Origin: Rhodospirillales bacterium
GTDB lineage: Bacteria; Pseudomonadota; Alphaproteobacteria; Rhodospirillales; UBA2165
Reading direction: 5' to 3'
Assembly (NCBI GenBank): GCA_022823235.1
Contig: JAJDXO010000005.1
Span: forward strand, 22,857 to 86,856
DNA length: 64,000 bases
The notes under the pieces are model-generated. The model did not search any database. It saw nothing but the letters and a program-made list of their open reading frames with translations, and was not told the DNA's origin. Each line of letters begins with the position of its first letter. The stretch's first letter is position 1. Both the position numbers and the translations under genes were made by a program. Of this stretch, positions 51,319 to 63,878 are shown piece by piece.

Positions 51319-53178
51319 ATGGCGGTGGATCCAGAAGGCCAGGATCTGATCAAGCGGGTCACCGAAGCGGCCCTGAAGGCGGTCTCCAGCCGGGACGACG
51401 TCAACGTCTCGTTCGCGCCGGGCGCCCACGGCCTGACCATCGGGCCGGACGGCGGCAATGCCCGCCTGCCGGCGCCGGCCCGTCAGTTCAGCCACGAGGA
51501 TTTATGCGCGCTCCGCGGCGAGGCGGACGCGGCGGCGCTGCGCCTGCGCTATCACGACGAGGCGCTCTACCGTAAACAGGCGCCTTCGACCCTCGGCGGC
51601 GCGGCCGTGTTCGACAGCGCCGAGCAGGCGCGGGTCGAAGCGCTCGGCTGCCGCAACATGACCGGGGTCGCCCGGAACATCCGCGAATACCGGGACGCCG
51701 ATTGCCGCCAGAAGGGCTATCACCAGGTGGTCGACAAGGACATTGCGCAGCTCGCCGACGCGGTCGGGCTTCTGGTCCGCGAAAAAGTCACCGGCGAACC
51801 GACGCCCGCCTCCGGCCAGCCGCTGATGGAGCAGTGGCGGGACTGGGTCGAGGACAAGATCGGCGCCGAGCTTCGCGAATTGCCCCGATGCGTTCATGAC
51901 CAGGAGCAATTCGGCCAGAACCTCCGCGATATCCTGGAGATTCTCGATCTGGCGCCCGAATCGGATGCGGATTCCGAGAGCCAGGACAACACCTCCGACG
52001 AACAGGATCAGGATGCCCAGGACCAGGACGAGCAGGACAACGCCGATTCCCAGTCCGACGACGGCGCCGAAGATTCCGATTCCATGGAGATGGACGCGGA
52101 TTCCATGGAATCCGATTCCGACGAGGACATGGAAACCCTGATGGATCCCTCCGAGCTCGAGGAGGACCCGAACGTCAGCATGCGGGGCCGGCCCATGCGG
52201 CCCGAATTCTCCGAAGACGCCCTGCCGGCCTATACGGCGTTCGCCACCGAGTTCGACGAAGTGACCCCGGCGGAAGCCCTGTGCGAGCCCGAGGAACTGG
52301 GGCGGCTCCGGGGCCAGCTCGACCAGCAGCTGGTGCACATGCAGGGCGTGGTGGCGCGGCTCGCCAACCGCCTGCAGCGCCGCCTGATGGCTCAGCAGCA
52401 GCGCTGGTGGGAATTCGATCTCGACGAGGGCCTGCTGGATGCCAGCCGGCTTCACCGGGTGATCGTCGACCCCCGCCACGCGCTTTCCTACAAGGTCGAG
52501 AAGGAGGCCGACTTCCGGGATACGGTGGTCACCCTGCTGATCGACAATTCGGGCTCCATGCGCGGCCGCCCCATTTCGGTGGCCGCCATGAGCGCCGATA
52601 TCATCGCCCGGACGCTGGAGCGCTGTGCGGTGAAGGTCGAGGTCCTGGGCTTTACCACCCGCGCCTGGAAGGGCGGCCAGGCGCGCGAGAAGTGGGTCGC
52701 CGAGGGCAAGCCGGCGGCGCCCGGCCGGCTGAACGATCTCCGGCACATCATCTACAAGGCGGCGGACGCGCCGTGGCGGCGGGCCCGGCGCAATCTCGGC
52801 CTGATGCTGCGCGAAGGTCTGCTGAAGGAGAATATCGACGGCGAGGCCCTGCTTTGGGCCCACAACCGGCTGATTTTCCGGGCCGAGCAGCGGCGCATCC
52901 TGATGGTGATCTCCGATGGCGCGCCCGTCGACGACGCCACCCTCTCGGTCAATCCGGGCAATTATCTGGAGAGGCATCTTCGGACGGTGATCGATTACAT
53001 CGAACGCCGCTCACCGGTGGAGCTTACCGCCATCGGCATCGGCCATGACGTCACCCGCTACTACCGCCGCGCGGTGACGATCAACGACGCCGAGGAATTG
53101 GGCGGCACCATGATGCAGAACTTGGCCGAACTGTTCGAGGAGGAGACCTCGGCGCCCCGGCGCGCGCTGGTGCATTAG
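51319..53178 (+). CDS. cobT: Cobaltochelatase subunit CobT
   Basis: Acidic central linker then [58 protein letters not shown] domain. Confidence 0.96.
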   Translation: MAVDPEGQDLIKRVTEAALKAVSSRDDVNVSFAPGAHGLTIGPDGGNARLPAPARQFSHEDLCALRGEADAAALRLRYHDEALYRKQAPSTLGGAAVFDSAEQARVEALGCRNMTGVARNIREYRDADCRQKGYHQVVDKDIAQLADAVGLLVREKVTGEPTPASGQPLMEQWRDWVEDKIGAELRELPRCVHDQEQFGQNLRDILEILDLAPESDADSESQDNTSDEQDQDAQDQDEQDNADSQSDDGAEDSDSMEMDADSMESDSDEDMETLMDPSELEEDPNVSMRGRPMRPEFSEDALPAYTAFATEFDEVTPAEALCEPEELGRLRGQLDQQLVHMQGVVARLANRLQRRLMAQQQRWWEFDLDEGLLDASRLHRVIVDPRHALSYKVEKEADFRDTVVTLLIDNSGSMRGRPISVAAMSADIIARTLERCAVKVEVLGFTTRAWKGGQAREKWVAEGKPAAPGRLNDLRHIIYKAADAPWRRARRNLGLMLREGLLKENIDGEALLWAHNRLIFRAEQRRILMVISDGAPVDDATLSVNPGNYLERHLRTVIDYIERRSPVELTAIGIGHDVTRYYRRAVTINDAEELGGTMMQNLAELFEEETSAPRRALVH

Positions 53179-53304
53179 GCTCCGACCCGACGACTCCCTC
53201 TCCTCACTTACCCGTAAGCCGTCATCACCATGTCGAACCCGTTTGGAAATGTGGATACCCCGCATAAAGCGGGGTATGACGGATTAGGGGGCTCCAACAA
53301 CACC

Positions 53305-53412
53305 CGTCATGCCCCGACTTGTTCGGGGCATCCACGTGGATGGCCGGCCTACGCCGTCCGAAAGTCGGCTTCGGCCGACTGAAGGCCGGGTCCTTGCCCG
53401 GCCATGACGAAT
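53305..53412. repeat. Dispersed palindromic intergenic repeat, family A (copy 4)
   Basis: cccgtcatgccccgacttgttcggggcatccacgtggatggccgg...ccgggtccttgcccggccatgacg. Confidence 0.8.
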
Positions 53413-53467
53413 TGATTTTAAGGCTCTCCCTCACTGAGGGAGAGGGCCGGGGCGGGGGCGCAAACAA

Positions 53468-53493
53468 AAAGGCCCGCGTTCGAGCGGGCCTTT
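53468..53493 (-). terminator. Rho-independent terminator downstream of rpmB
   Basis: AAAGGCCCGC-gttcga-GCGGGCCTTT with T-run on the minus strand. Confidence 0.8.
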
Positions 53494-53517
53494 GGCGACA
53501 TTGCGAATAACCGGCGC

Positions 53518-53808
53518 TTAGGCGGCGGCCCGGTCCTGGGCCTTCTTCAGCCGGCGCTTGAGCTTGCGGCCCTCGGGGGCCAGCTTGGCGGCCGGCGTCC
53601 CGGCAAGAAACGCATCGAGGCCGCCCTTGGCGACGATGGTGCGCAGCGCCGAGGTCGAAATCTTCAGCGACACCGGACCCAGCACGTCCGAATGGACTGT
53701 GGTCTTCTGGACGTTGGGCAGAAACCGCCGGCGCGTCTTGTTGTGCGCGTGGCTCACATTGTTGCCGCTCTGGACGCCCTTGCCGGTCAGTTCACATCGG
53801 CGCGCCAT
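53518..53808 (-). CDS. rpmB: 50S ribosomal protein L28
   Basis: MARRCELTGKGVQSGNNVSHAHNKTRRRFLPNVQKTTVHSD. Confidence 0.97.
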   Translation of the reverse strand: MARRCELTGKGVQSGNNVSHAHNKTRRRFLPNVQKTTVHSDVLGPVSLKISTSALRTIVAKGGLDAFLAGTPAAKLAPEGRKLKRRLKKAQDRAAA

Positions 53809-54001
53809 CGTCTTCTCCTCGTCATCCCGCCCGGGCGGCGGGGTCAAAACCAGCGGCGGACGCCCGTAGCGCCCGCGAGGCCGGTGTTTTAAGGCTCGAA
53901 ACGCCCATGGTCAAGCCCGCGATCAGGCCCGCGATCAGGCCCGTGATCGGCCCGAGGACATCCTCGAGGTTTGACTCGCCGCGGGAGACGCCCAAAATGG
54001 A

Positions 54002-55132
54002 ATGGAGACCGAAAATGTCCGGGACACACACCAAATGAGTTTCTACGCGGATTCGGACTATCCCGTCCGGCAAGACCTCGCCGATATCCACGAAGCGCAA
54101 ATGAGCCAGCTGTCCGAGCCGGGCACCTGGGGAAACAGCGCCCAACGGATCGCCATCGCGGCGGAGGCCAGGCGCGCCGCTTATGACGCCGGACAATTGG
54201 AAGCACCGGACGGAGGCGACCCCGAGCCGGAGGTCCCGCTGCCCGGCGTCGCCAAGGGGGTCGTTCGAAAACTCGCGGTCTCGCCAAGGGATTTTCTCGA
54301 GGACTCGTACCGGGAAGCCCGCGACGGAGGATTGAGCGACGAGGAATATGTGGAGATCGTCGGAATCGTCTCCCGGATGGTTGATCTGGACGTATTCGCC
54401 CGGGGCATCGGCGTGCCTCTGAGGCCGCTTCCGAGCCCCGGCCCGGGCGAGCCCAGCCGCGTCCGGCTCGAGACCGCGAAGCAGGAGTTGGCGTTCGTCC
54501 CGACCATTCCCAATCCGCCGGAGGGCGGCGCCGAAGCGGCGGAGCTGTATGGCGGGCATCCGATGCCCTACATCATGCGCGCCGTGAGCCTGGTGCCGGA
54601 CGAGTGTCGGCGTCACGTGGAACTGGAGCAGGTCCAGTACCTGCCGCTGCCGAATATTCGAATCCCCGACTATCAGCATCATGAGGGCTTCAGCCGCTCG
54701 CAGGTGGAGATCGTCGCGGGGCGGGTATCGGCGCTCAACGAGTGCTTCTACTGAACGGCCGGCCATGCCAGGTTCCTCCGTGAGAGTGGACGCGCTACCG
54801 GAATCGAGATCAATCTGCACGCGCTGGTGCAGCCGGACCGGGACGTGGGCGTCCCGGGCGGCGCGGAACTGCTTGCTTTCTCCGATGCCGTCGTCGGCAA
54901 TGACCGGGCGGCCCTCGATGAAGCGCGCCGGGCGGTGGCGGCGGCCATCGGGCCGCAGGCCGTTCCCGCGGCCTCGGCGATTGCCGCCAACTTCTCCAAG
55001 AACGACCGCGTCGCCAACGGCTGCGGCATTCCCGTCGATGAGATGGCCCTCAAGAGGACCGAGGAAATTCGGGAGCAGCTGGGCCTGAATGATTACCGCT
55101 CGGCGCGGAATACCTTCCGGCACTACGCCTAG
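54002..55132 (+). CDS. Candidate selenoprotein: AhpD-like/peroxidase-related alkylhydroperoxidase domain protein with CxxU motif (in-frame TGA at 54752..54754)
   Basis: ...VEIVAGRVSALNECFY-TGA-TAGHARFLRESGRATGIEINLHALVQPDRDVGVPGGAELLAFSDAVV...; ORFs 54002..54754 and 54827..55132 are in the same frame; SECIS-like hairpin follows; alternative start 54035. Confidence 0.83.
54772..54791 (+). promoter_or_regulatory. Candidate bacterial SECIS hairpin of the 54-kb AhpD-like selenoprotein gene
   Basis: GUUCCUC-CGUGA-GAG(U)GGAC: 7-bp stem with bulged U, loop begins 24 nt after UGA, loop contains GU. Confidence 0.6.
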
Positions 55133-55154
55133 GGTCCCGACCCGATCAGGGGAT

Positions 55155-55230
55155 TCCCCCTCACCCAGCTTCGGCTATAGCTCGCTCCGCTCGCCAAGCC
55201 TTCGCATCCCTCTCCCTCTAGGGGAGAGGG
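55155..55230. repeat. Dispersed intergenic repeat, family B (inverted copy)
   Basis: ccccctcacccagcttcggctatagctcgctccgctcgccaagccttcgcatccctctccctctaggggagaggg. Confidence 0.75.
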
Positions 55231-55253
55231 AACGCACGGCAAGCGCCGACGAT

Positions 55254-55601
55254 CTACTTTTTGCCGAACTGGTAGATGAACTGCGCGATTTCGCCTTCGA
55301 GCGGGAACGACAGCATGCCCATGACCTCGTAGCCGAGCAGCCACGGCGTGACATAGAACCGGATCATGAAGAAGAACCACGCGACATAGAGCGGAACGAA
55401 TATCGGGATCAGAAATCCGGGCGTGATGGGGGAGAACAGCCGCAACAGCGGATTCGTCGAGTTCACGAAAAATCGCATGAAAAAGAACGACGAGTTCTCC
55501 GGCAGGAACAGCGACATGCCGGACCGGCCGATGAGCGTCCACATGATGACGCCCATGATATAGTCGATGACGATGACCCAGAGGGGGAAGGCCTCAACCA
55601 C
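55254..55601 (-). CDS. Small membrane protein, unknown function
   Basis: 115 aa hydrophobic ORF directly upstream of the terminator-bounded symporter operon on the same strand. Confidence 0.65.
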   Translation of the reverse strand: MVEAFPLWVIVIDYIMGVIMWTLIGRSGMSLFLPENSSFFFMRFFVNSTNPLLRLFSPITPGFLIPIFVPLYVAWFFFMIRFYVTPWLLGYEVMGMLSFPLEGEIAQFIYQFGKK

Positions 55602-55642
55602 ACATGGTCTCCCGGCTTCTTGTTTGGCGCATCCTAAAAATA

Positions 55643-55673
55643 GTTCGGGGCGAAGCCAAGCTTCGCCCCGAAC
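55643..55673 (-). terminator. Rho-independent terminator of the symporter operon
   Basis: 14-bp perfect stem GTTCGGGGCGAAGC-caa-GCTTCGCCCCGAAC; minus strand continues TATTTTT. Confidence 0.8.
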
Positions 55674-55691
55674 CTCGTCAATGTTGGACGA

Positions 55692-57506
55692 CTAGTGGTC
55701 CGATGAGAGGACGGAGGCCCCCTTCGGAATCCGCATGTCGTCGACCATCTGCTGAGTTTCCTCGTCCGGCTCCTTGGTCATCTGCGTGACAACCACCATC
55801 GCCACGAGGCTGACCGCCATACCGACGATGCCGAAGCGGAGATGGTCGAGGCCGATGAACTCGGCGCCGCCCATGAACCGTACCCAGATCAGGTAGGCGG
55901 TTCCGGCGACGAAGCCGCAGATCATGCCGGCGACGGCGCCCTCCCGGTTGGCTCTCTTCCACCAAATGCCCAGAACGAGCGGGAAGAAGAGACCCGAAGC
56001 CGCGAAGTTGAACGCCCACGCCACCGCGCCGAGAATGCCGGTCAGCTTGAAGCTGGCCACAAACGCGCCGGCCGCACCGATCACTATCAGCAAGACCCGG
56101 GCCGCAACCAGACGCTTCCTGGTGTCCGCGCTGGGATCGATGATCTTGTAGTACAGATCATGCGACAGGGCGTTGGCGATGGCGAGCAGCAGACCGTCCG
56201 CCGTCGACATGGCCGCCGCCATGCCGCCCGCGGCGACCAGACCGGAGATCACGAACGGCAATCCGGCGATTTCCGGCGTTGCCAGCACGACGATATCGCC
56301 GCGCATGAAGAATTCGTTGATCTGCAGTATGCCGTCCCCGTTGCTGTCGGAAATCTTCAGCATGCCGACGTTGCTCCACTTCTGAATCCAGTCGAGCGAG
56401 GCAACTTCGGAGAACGATTTCCCGATGATGCCCGTCGCCAGGTTGGGATCCAGAACCTGAAGCTTGGTGAAGGTCGCCAAGGCCGGCGCCGTGAAGTACA
56501 GCAGGAAGATGAAGAACAGCGACCATGCCACGGACGTCCGCGCCGCCCGCACCGAAGGTGTGGTGAAGTAGCGCATCAGAATGTGCGGCAGGGACGCCGT
56601 ACCCGCCATCATCATGAAGGCGAGGGTAACGAACTTCCAGTTGGCCAGGGCGCTGGCGCCCGCCGTCGCGTGCTCGATGGTCAAAGCCCGGACACCGGCA
56701 AAAGCCTCGGTGGGCTTCATCTCGCCGACCTTGTGCAACGCCTCCAGTTCGGCCACCCGGGCGATCGCGTCGCCGTAGGCGAACTGAGGGATCAGGCCGA
56801 ATTCCTGCTTGCTGGACATCCAGAACACCGGCACCAGATAGGCGATGATCAGCACGATGTACTGCGCCACCTGGGTCCAGGTCACCGCCCGCATGCCGCC
56901 GAGCATCGAGCACAGCAGAATGCCGAGGAGACCGAACCAGACGCCGACCTCGAACGGAATCTGCAGCGCCCGCGCCGCGATGGTGCCGGTGGCGTTGATT
57001 TGCGCCGTCACGTAGGTGAAGGACGCGACCACCAGAACGATCACCGCGCACAAGCGGGCCAGATCGCCGCCATACCGGGTTCCGATGTAGTCCGGCACCG
57101 TGTAGCAGCCGAACTTCCGGAGATAGGGCGCCATCAGCGAGGCCACCAGCACGTAGCCGCCGGTCCACCCGACGACGAAGGCGAGATAGCCGTGACCGCC
57201 GAAATAGATGCCGCCGGCCATCGCGACGAAGGAAGCGCCGGACATCCAGTCCGCCGCCGTCGCCATGCCGTTGAATACCGCCGGAACCTGCCGGCCGGCG
57301 ACGTAGTAGGCGTCGACCTGCATCGTCCGCGACAGCCATCCGATGGCGGCGTAGATTACAACGGTGAAGAGAACGAACAAAATACCGATCGTCTCTGCGT
57401 CGACGCCGACCTGCTCCAGGATCGCCATCAACAGGATGAAGACAACAAACCCACCGGTATAAAGACCGTAGATTTTGGGCAGGTTGTCGATGAAGTTACC
57501 TTTCAT
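55692..57506 (-). CDS. Sodium:solute symporter family protein (acetate/proline permease-like)
   Basis: 604 aa; YYVAGRQVPAVFNGMATAADWMSGASFVAMAGGIYFGGHGYLAFVVGWTGGYVLV. Confidence 0.93.
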   Translation of the reverse strand: MKGNFIDNLPKIYGLYTGGFVVFILLMAILEQVGVDAETIGILFVLFTVVIYAAIGWLSRTMQVDAYYVAGRQVPAVFNGMATAADWMSGASFVAMAGGIYFGGHGYLAFVVGWTGGYVLVASLMAPYLRKFGCYTVPDYIGTRYGGDLARLCAVIVLVVASFTYVTAQINATGTIAARALQIPFEVGVWFGLLGILLCSMLGGMRAVTWTQVAQYIVLIIAYLVPVFWMSSKQEFGLIPQFAYGDAIARVAELEALHKVGEMKPTEAFAGVRALTIEHATAGASALANWKFVTLAFMMMAGTASLPHILMRYFTTPSVRAARTSVAWSLFFIFLLYFTAPALATFTKLQVLDPNLATGIIGKSFSEVASLDWIQKWSNVGMLKISDSNGDGILQINEFFMRGDIVVLATPEIAGLPFVISGLVAAGGMAAAMSTADGLLLAIANALSHDLYYKIIDPSADTRKRLVAARVLLIVIGAAGAFVASFKLTGILGAVAWAFNFAASGLFFPLVLGIWWKRANREGAVAGMICGFVAGTAYLIWVRFMGGAEFIGLDHLRFGIVGMAVSLVAMVVVTQMTKEPDEETQQMVDDMRIPKGASVLSSDH

Positions 57507-57530
57507 GGTGTCTCTCCTCTCAACCCGCCG

Positions 57531-57800
57531 TTAGGCGTCGTCCTCGGCCACGCCGAACTCTTCGTCGATCGAATTTTGCCGGGACGCCAACCAGAAGATC
57601 AGCACGACAAACACGATCAGTGATCCCTGCGCCGCCATGTAGAAGCCGAGCGGGAACCCGAAGATTGAAAGTGCATTGAGATCGCTCGCGAACCAATGCA
57701 CCACGAAAGAGAAGATGAACCATAAGACCAGGACCGTAATGGTCAGGGTCTTGGTTTTTGCCCAGTGCGCGGCGCGCACTTCAGGCGACACGTCAGTCAT
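57531..57800 (-). CDS. DUF4212 family symporter small subunit
   Basis: AHWAKTKTLTITVLVLWFIFSFVVHWFASDLNALSIFGFPLGFYMAAQGSLIVFVVLIFWLASRQN; adjacent to SSS symporter. Confidence 0.9.
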   Translation of the reverse strand: MTDVSPEVRAAHWAKTKTLTITVLVLWFIFSFVVHWFASDLNALSIFGFPLGFYMAAQGSLIVFVVLIFWLASRQNSIDEEFGVAEDDA

Positions 57801-58008
57801 CTGTGATGCTCCCAATCCGAGTTAGCCACATGCACGCGACATCTCCTTCTGGTCCGCCACGCTCTCGTTCATTCCTGCCAATATACTGGCCGGATCATTC
57901 TGATCCGACCGATGCAATGCTCTTCCCAGGAATTTATTGTTGGGTTATTGACGGCAATACCGTAGGAGGTACCCCTTTATGTACTCTTAACGACGCTACC
58001 CCATTTTT

Positions 58009-58695
58009 ATGCGAACACAAAATAAAATGTTGAAAGACCTCCGCGACGGCGTCAAAGAGGCTATATTTTTCATATGGTTAGCCCTTCGCGCCCTCAAGTT
58101 CTGGCGGAAGGAACCGCCCGTGTTGACGCCGTCCGATTTGGCGGGATTCGTTGAAACCCGGGCCAAGTACGTCGCCCAGCGAACCCTGTTCGGCTACGTC
58201 AAGACCCGGGCCGGCACCCGCTACACCTCGCTCTTCGAGGACGAGATATTCGTCGCCTCGGTGGACGCGGCGAAGTGGGAGATCTACCTCGCCTGCCTCG
58301 CCGACCTGGCGATTTATGCCGCCGCCGCCATCGGCCGGACCGGCGCCTTCGACAAGCCGGCCCTCGACGGCCTCGCCCGGGACTGCTTCCTCGCCGGGCT
58401 GGTGGTCGACGAACTGCCGGACCGCCGCGCCGAAGGGTTCGGCCAGGACCGGGACGCCTTCGACCGTCGTCTCGCCGAAACCCGGTGGGCCGAGATCCCC
58501 GAGGGCGAGGCGGTGTTCGAGAACAGCCTCAAGGCGCTGGTTCACTGGGCGCCGGTCGCCGACGAACTGAAGCAGTACGACGTCGTGCCGGTGCGCAACT
58601 CCATGCGCTTCCAGTGGAAGACCGTCCGCGACCAGCTCAAGAGCCTGCTCGACGCCGACGCCGTCGCCGCGGGCCTTCCCCCGTCCCCCGACTGA
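58009..58695 (+). CDS. Conserved hypothetical protein
   Basis: 228 aa ORF with coherent coding sequence; no family confidently recognised. Confidence 0.7.
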   Translation: MRTQNKMLKDLRDGVKEAIFFIWLALRALKFWRKEPPVLTPSDLAGFVETRAKYVAQRTLFGYVKTRAGTRYTSLFEDEIFVASVDAAKWEIYLACLADLAIYAAAAIGRTGAFDKPALDGLARDCFLAGLVVDELPDRRAEGFGQDRDAFDRRLAETRWAEIPEGEAVFENSLKALVHWAPVADELKQYDVVPVRNSMRFQWKTVRDQLKSLLDADAVAAGLPPSPD

Positions 58696-58701
58696 TCCCG
58701 C

Positions 58702-59202
58702 CTAGCGTTTGTAGAGACCCATCAGGGTCGCCTTGGCCACGTGGTTGAAATTGAGCTGGAAGCCCATCACCGCGCACGGCGTTTCCCCGGTCACCGGCAG
58801 CGCTTCCTCGCTCACCGCGTAGAGGGTGAACAGATAGCGGTGCGGATGATCGCCCTGGGGCGGACACGGCCCGCCGTAGCCGGCGAAGCCGAAATCGTTC
58901 CGCGCCTGGACGCAGCCCTCCGGCATGGCGCCGCCGGGCGTTCCGGCCCCGGCCGGCAGTTCCCGGAGATCGGCCGGCAGGTTGAGCGCCAGCCAATGCC
59001 AGAACCCGGACCCGGTCGGCGCGTCCGGGTCGAACATGGTCAGCGCCAGGGACTTGGTGCCCGCCGGCGGGGCGGTCCAGGAGAGTTGCGGCGAGACGTT
59101 GCCGCCGGCGCAGCCGAAGCCGACCTCCTCGTTGACCACCTGCTCGAGCGCCAGGTACTCGCCGTCGGCGAAGGCGCTGCTGCTCAGAATGAATTCGGCC
59201 AT
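58702..59202 (-). CDS. YbhB/YbcL family Raf kinase inhibitor-like protein (PEBP)
   Basis: GGNVSPQLSWTAPPAGTKSLALTMFDPDAPTGSGFWHWLALNLPAD; GYGGPCPPQGDHPHRYLFTLYA. Confidence 0.93.
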   Translation of the reverse strand: MAEFILSSSAFADGEYLALEQVVNEEVGFGCAGGNVSPQLSWTAPPAGTKSLALTMFDPDAPTGSGFWHWLALNLPADLRELPAGAGTPGGAMPEGCVQARNDFGFAGYGGPCPPQGDHPHRYLFTLYAVSEEALPVTGETPCAVMGFQLNFNHVAKATLMGLYKR

Positions 59203-59237
59203 GTAAACCTCCCCGTTTCGATAAACATCCGGCCGTC

Positions 59238-61520
<2,283 letters not shown>

Positions 61521-61875
61521 TTAAGTCCGGCCCCGGAACATCGCGGTTCCGGGCGGCCCCTTTTTTAGTCAGCCCGGCCCGATTGGGCAAGCAAGCCCCA
61601 AATTCCAACCCGCCATTCCGCGCACCGGACATGATTCCGGCCGCAGGCGTTTCGGCGGAATGGACATTCATGGACTTTCATGGACATTTATGGACATTCG
61701 ATGACTTCGTTTCGTTCCAATTCGGTCGTTTCGTCCCGGAGAGCATGGGCGCACGGAGGCCCCCCCTCGCCCATGATTGGGGGAGAGGGAACGCACCAAA
61801 ACCCCCTCCCCCTCGACGGGGGAGGGTTGGGGTGGGGGTGATTCAGTCCGCTTCGTGTCCTCCGTGGTGAACAAT

Positions 61876-62352
61876 TCAAGCCAGGGTGGCCAGGACCTCC
61901 TCGAAGGGCGGCCAGTCCGGCTCCTTCGGCGCGGGCGCGCGGCTCCGCGGGCGGATGGTCGCGCCGCCATGCACCAGACCCTGTATCCGGGCCTGGAGCT
62001 CGACGGTCTGCAGCACCGTGTCCAGGTCGCCGTCGGCGAGCGCCGCGTCATAAACCGGCTCCAGCTTGCCGGTCAGGCCGCCGGCCAGTTCGGCCCGCTG
62101 ATCGCCCCAGGCGGCGGAAAGCTCGGCGATGCGGGCGCGAATTTCCGGCCGGATCAGCAGCCGCGAGGCCTGCCGGGCGGGATCGGCGGCGCCATAGCCC
62201 GCCTCCCGGGCCGCGTCCGCCCCGTGGGGACGGCGGGCATAGGCCGCGCAAAAGGCCTCCGCCCTCTTGGTGAGGGGCGACGTGGCGTCGTCGCCGGAGT
62301 CGCCGGAAGTGGTCGTGTCGTCGGAAATGTCGGTGGTCATAGAGGAACTCAT
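61876..62352 (-). CDS. Terminase small subunit-like protein
   Basis: KRAEAFCAAYARRPHGADAAREAGYGAADPARQASRLLIRPEIRARIAELSA resembles Terminase_2 N-terminal HTH region. Confidence 0.65.
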   Translation of the reverse strand: MSSSMTTDISDDTTTSGDSGDDATSPLTKRAEAFCAAYARRPHGADAAREAGYGAADPARQASRLLIRPEIRARIAELSAAWGDQRAELAGGLTGKLEPVYDAALADGDLDTVLQTVELQARIQGLVHGGATIRPRSRAPAPKEPDWPPFEEVLATLA

Positions 62353-62420
62353 GTGTCGTGAAGCCCGATTTTGTTGAAAGGGGCCCTTATATAGGCAGGG
62401 GATGGGCGAATCGGGAGTCC

Positions 62421-63005
62421 CTACAAATGACTATTTAAGACCACGATGTCGGGCTCGGGGGCGGCGGCGATGGCGGGGAACACCTCGTCGACCGTGTCGA
62501 CGACGGAGAACAGGTCCCGCACCTTGGGGTGGGCGAAGCCGTTCTCGATGGTCCAGTCGATGAGCGCCTTCAAGGGGTCCCAATAGCCCGCCACGTTCAG
62601 CACCACCACCGGCTTGGCGTGCACCTGGAGCTGCTTCCAGGTGATGATCTCCATGGCCTCGTCCAGGGTGCCGAGGCCGCCCGGCAGGATCACCGAAGCG
62701 TCCGAGAGCTCGAACATCTTGTTCTTGCGCTCGTGCATGCTCCCGACCTGGTGCAGTTCGGCGAGGCCGTCATGCTCCACCTCCAGCTTGGCGAGGAACC
62801 GGGGGATCACCCCGATCACGCGGCCGCCCGCCTCGACCGCCGCGTCGGCGAGGGTCCCCATGAGCCCCAGGCGCCCGCCGCCGTAGACCAGGGCGATACC
62901 GCGCCTTGCGGTCTCGCGGCCCAGCGCCGCGGCGGTCGCCGCGTACGCCGGATCGGAACCCATCTTGGAGCCGCAGAAGACGGTTATGCTCGTCACGTCC
63001 CTCAC
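62421..63005 (-). CDS. LOG family / TIGR00730 Rossmann-fold protein
   Basis: VFCGSKMGSDPAYAATAAALGRETARRGIALVYGGGRLGLMGTLADAAVEAGGRVIGVIP; ILPGGLGTLDEAMEIITWKQL (PGGxGTxxE). Confidence 0.95.
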   Translation of the reverse strand: MRDVTSITVFCGSKMGSDPAYAATAAALGRETARRGIALVYGGGRLGLMGTLADAAVEAGGRVIGVIPRFLAKLEVEHDGLAELHQVGSMHERKNKMFELSDASVILPGGLGTLDEAMEIITWKQLQVHAKPVVVLNVAGYWDPLKALIDWTIENGFAHPKVRDLFSVVDTVDEVFPAIAAAPEPDIVVLNSHL

Positions 63006-63106
63006 CCGGCCAGTCTACCACGCCGGTCCCGGTGTTCCAGCGGGCTTACCCGCCGCCGGGTGCGCGGAGAGCGCGGAGAACAAGTGAACCACCCCCACCC
63101 TTATCT

Positions 63107-63149
63107 TCACCCCCACCCCAACCCTCCCCCGTCAAGGGGGAGGGGGATT
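63107..63149. repeat. Dispersed intergenic repeat, family C
   Basis: cacccccaccccaaccctcccccgtcaagggggaggggg. Confidence 0.8.
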
Positions 63150-63159
63150 CTTTTTTAAC

Positions 63160-63234
63160 CCTCTCCCCTGGCGGGAGAGGGATGCGAAGGCTTGGCGGGC
63201 GACAGCCCGACTTAGCCGAAGCTGGGTGAGGGGG
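63160..63234. repeat. Dispersed intergenic repeat, family B
   Basis: ccctctcccctggcgggagagggatgcgaaggcttggcgggcgacagcccgacttagccgaagctgggtgaggggga. Confidence 0.8.
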
Positions 63235-63376
63235 AACTTCGTGCCCCCCCGTGCGCTCCGCGGTAGAATCCGCGTGAGGAACCGGGAATAAGGCTGGGGT
63301 CCTCCGCGCCGACCACCTATAGTCGCTGCATCGTTTCGCGTCGGGGAACAGATCGAACTTGAAGGGAGACCCGTTC

Positions 63377-63835
63377 ATGCAGTTCCGTTATTTGATTTTC
63401 GCCGGGGTGGCGGCGGCCGCGATGATCGCGGCGTCCTCCGTCATCCCGCCCGGCACCGGGGCGGCCAACGCCCAGGGCAATATCGTCGAAGCCCGGTCCC
63501 AGGCCATGAAGACCCTCGGCGGCTCGCTCCGGCGGGTCGGCCAGGCGGCATCGGTGGAGGATGCCCGGGGCCCGGCGGCGGCCATCGCCAGCGCGGCGTC
63601 GCGCCTCGAAACCCTGTTCCCCGAAGGCTCCGGCGGACCGCCCACCCGCTCCAAGCCGGAAATCTGGCAGAACATGGCCGACTTCAAGGCGATGCTCGCC
63701 GCTCTCCAGGACGCGGCCCGGGCCCTCGACGCGGCGGCCAAGGGCGCCGACCTGGACGCGGTGAAGACGGCGGCGAGGAACGTCGGCGGCACCTGCGGCG
63801 CCTGCCACCGGGTCTACAGGGCGCCGAGATCGTAG
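63377..63835 (+). CDS. Cytochrome c, class II (c'-type)
   Basis: Signal peptide plus C-terminal CGACHRVYRAP heme motif; four-helix-like spacing. Confidence 0.88.
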   Translation: MQFRYLIFAGVAAAAMIAASSVIPPGTGAANAQGNIVEARSQAMKTLGGSLRRVGQAASVEDARGPAAAIASAASRLETLFPEGSGGPPTRSKPEIWQNMADFKAMLAALQDAARALDAAAKGADLDAVKTAARNVGGTCGACHRVYRAPRS

Positions 63836-63878
63836 GCGCGCCCGTCTCCTGAGCGAGAGCACGGAGTACGAGTGAATC

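Noticed and set aside
52000-52140. Asp/Ser/Met-rich repetitive stretch in cobT as a novel repeat
   Set aside because: Acidic low-complexity linker is normal for CobT.
55842-57623. 593-aa plus-strand ORF opposite the SSS symporter
   Set aside because: Shadow ORF composition; symporter on minus strand is convincing.
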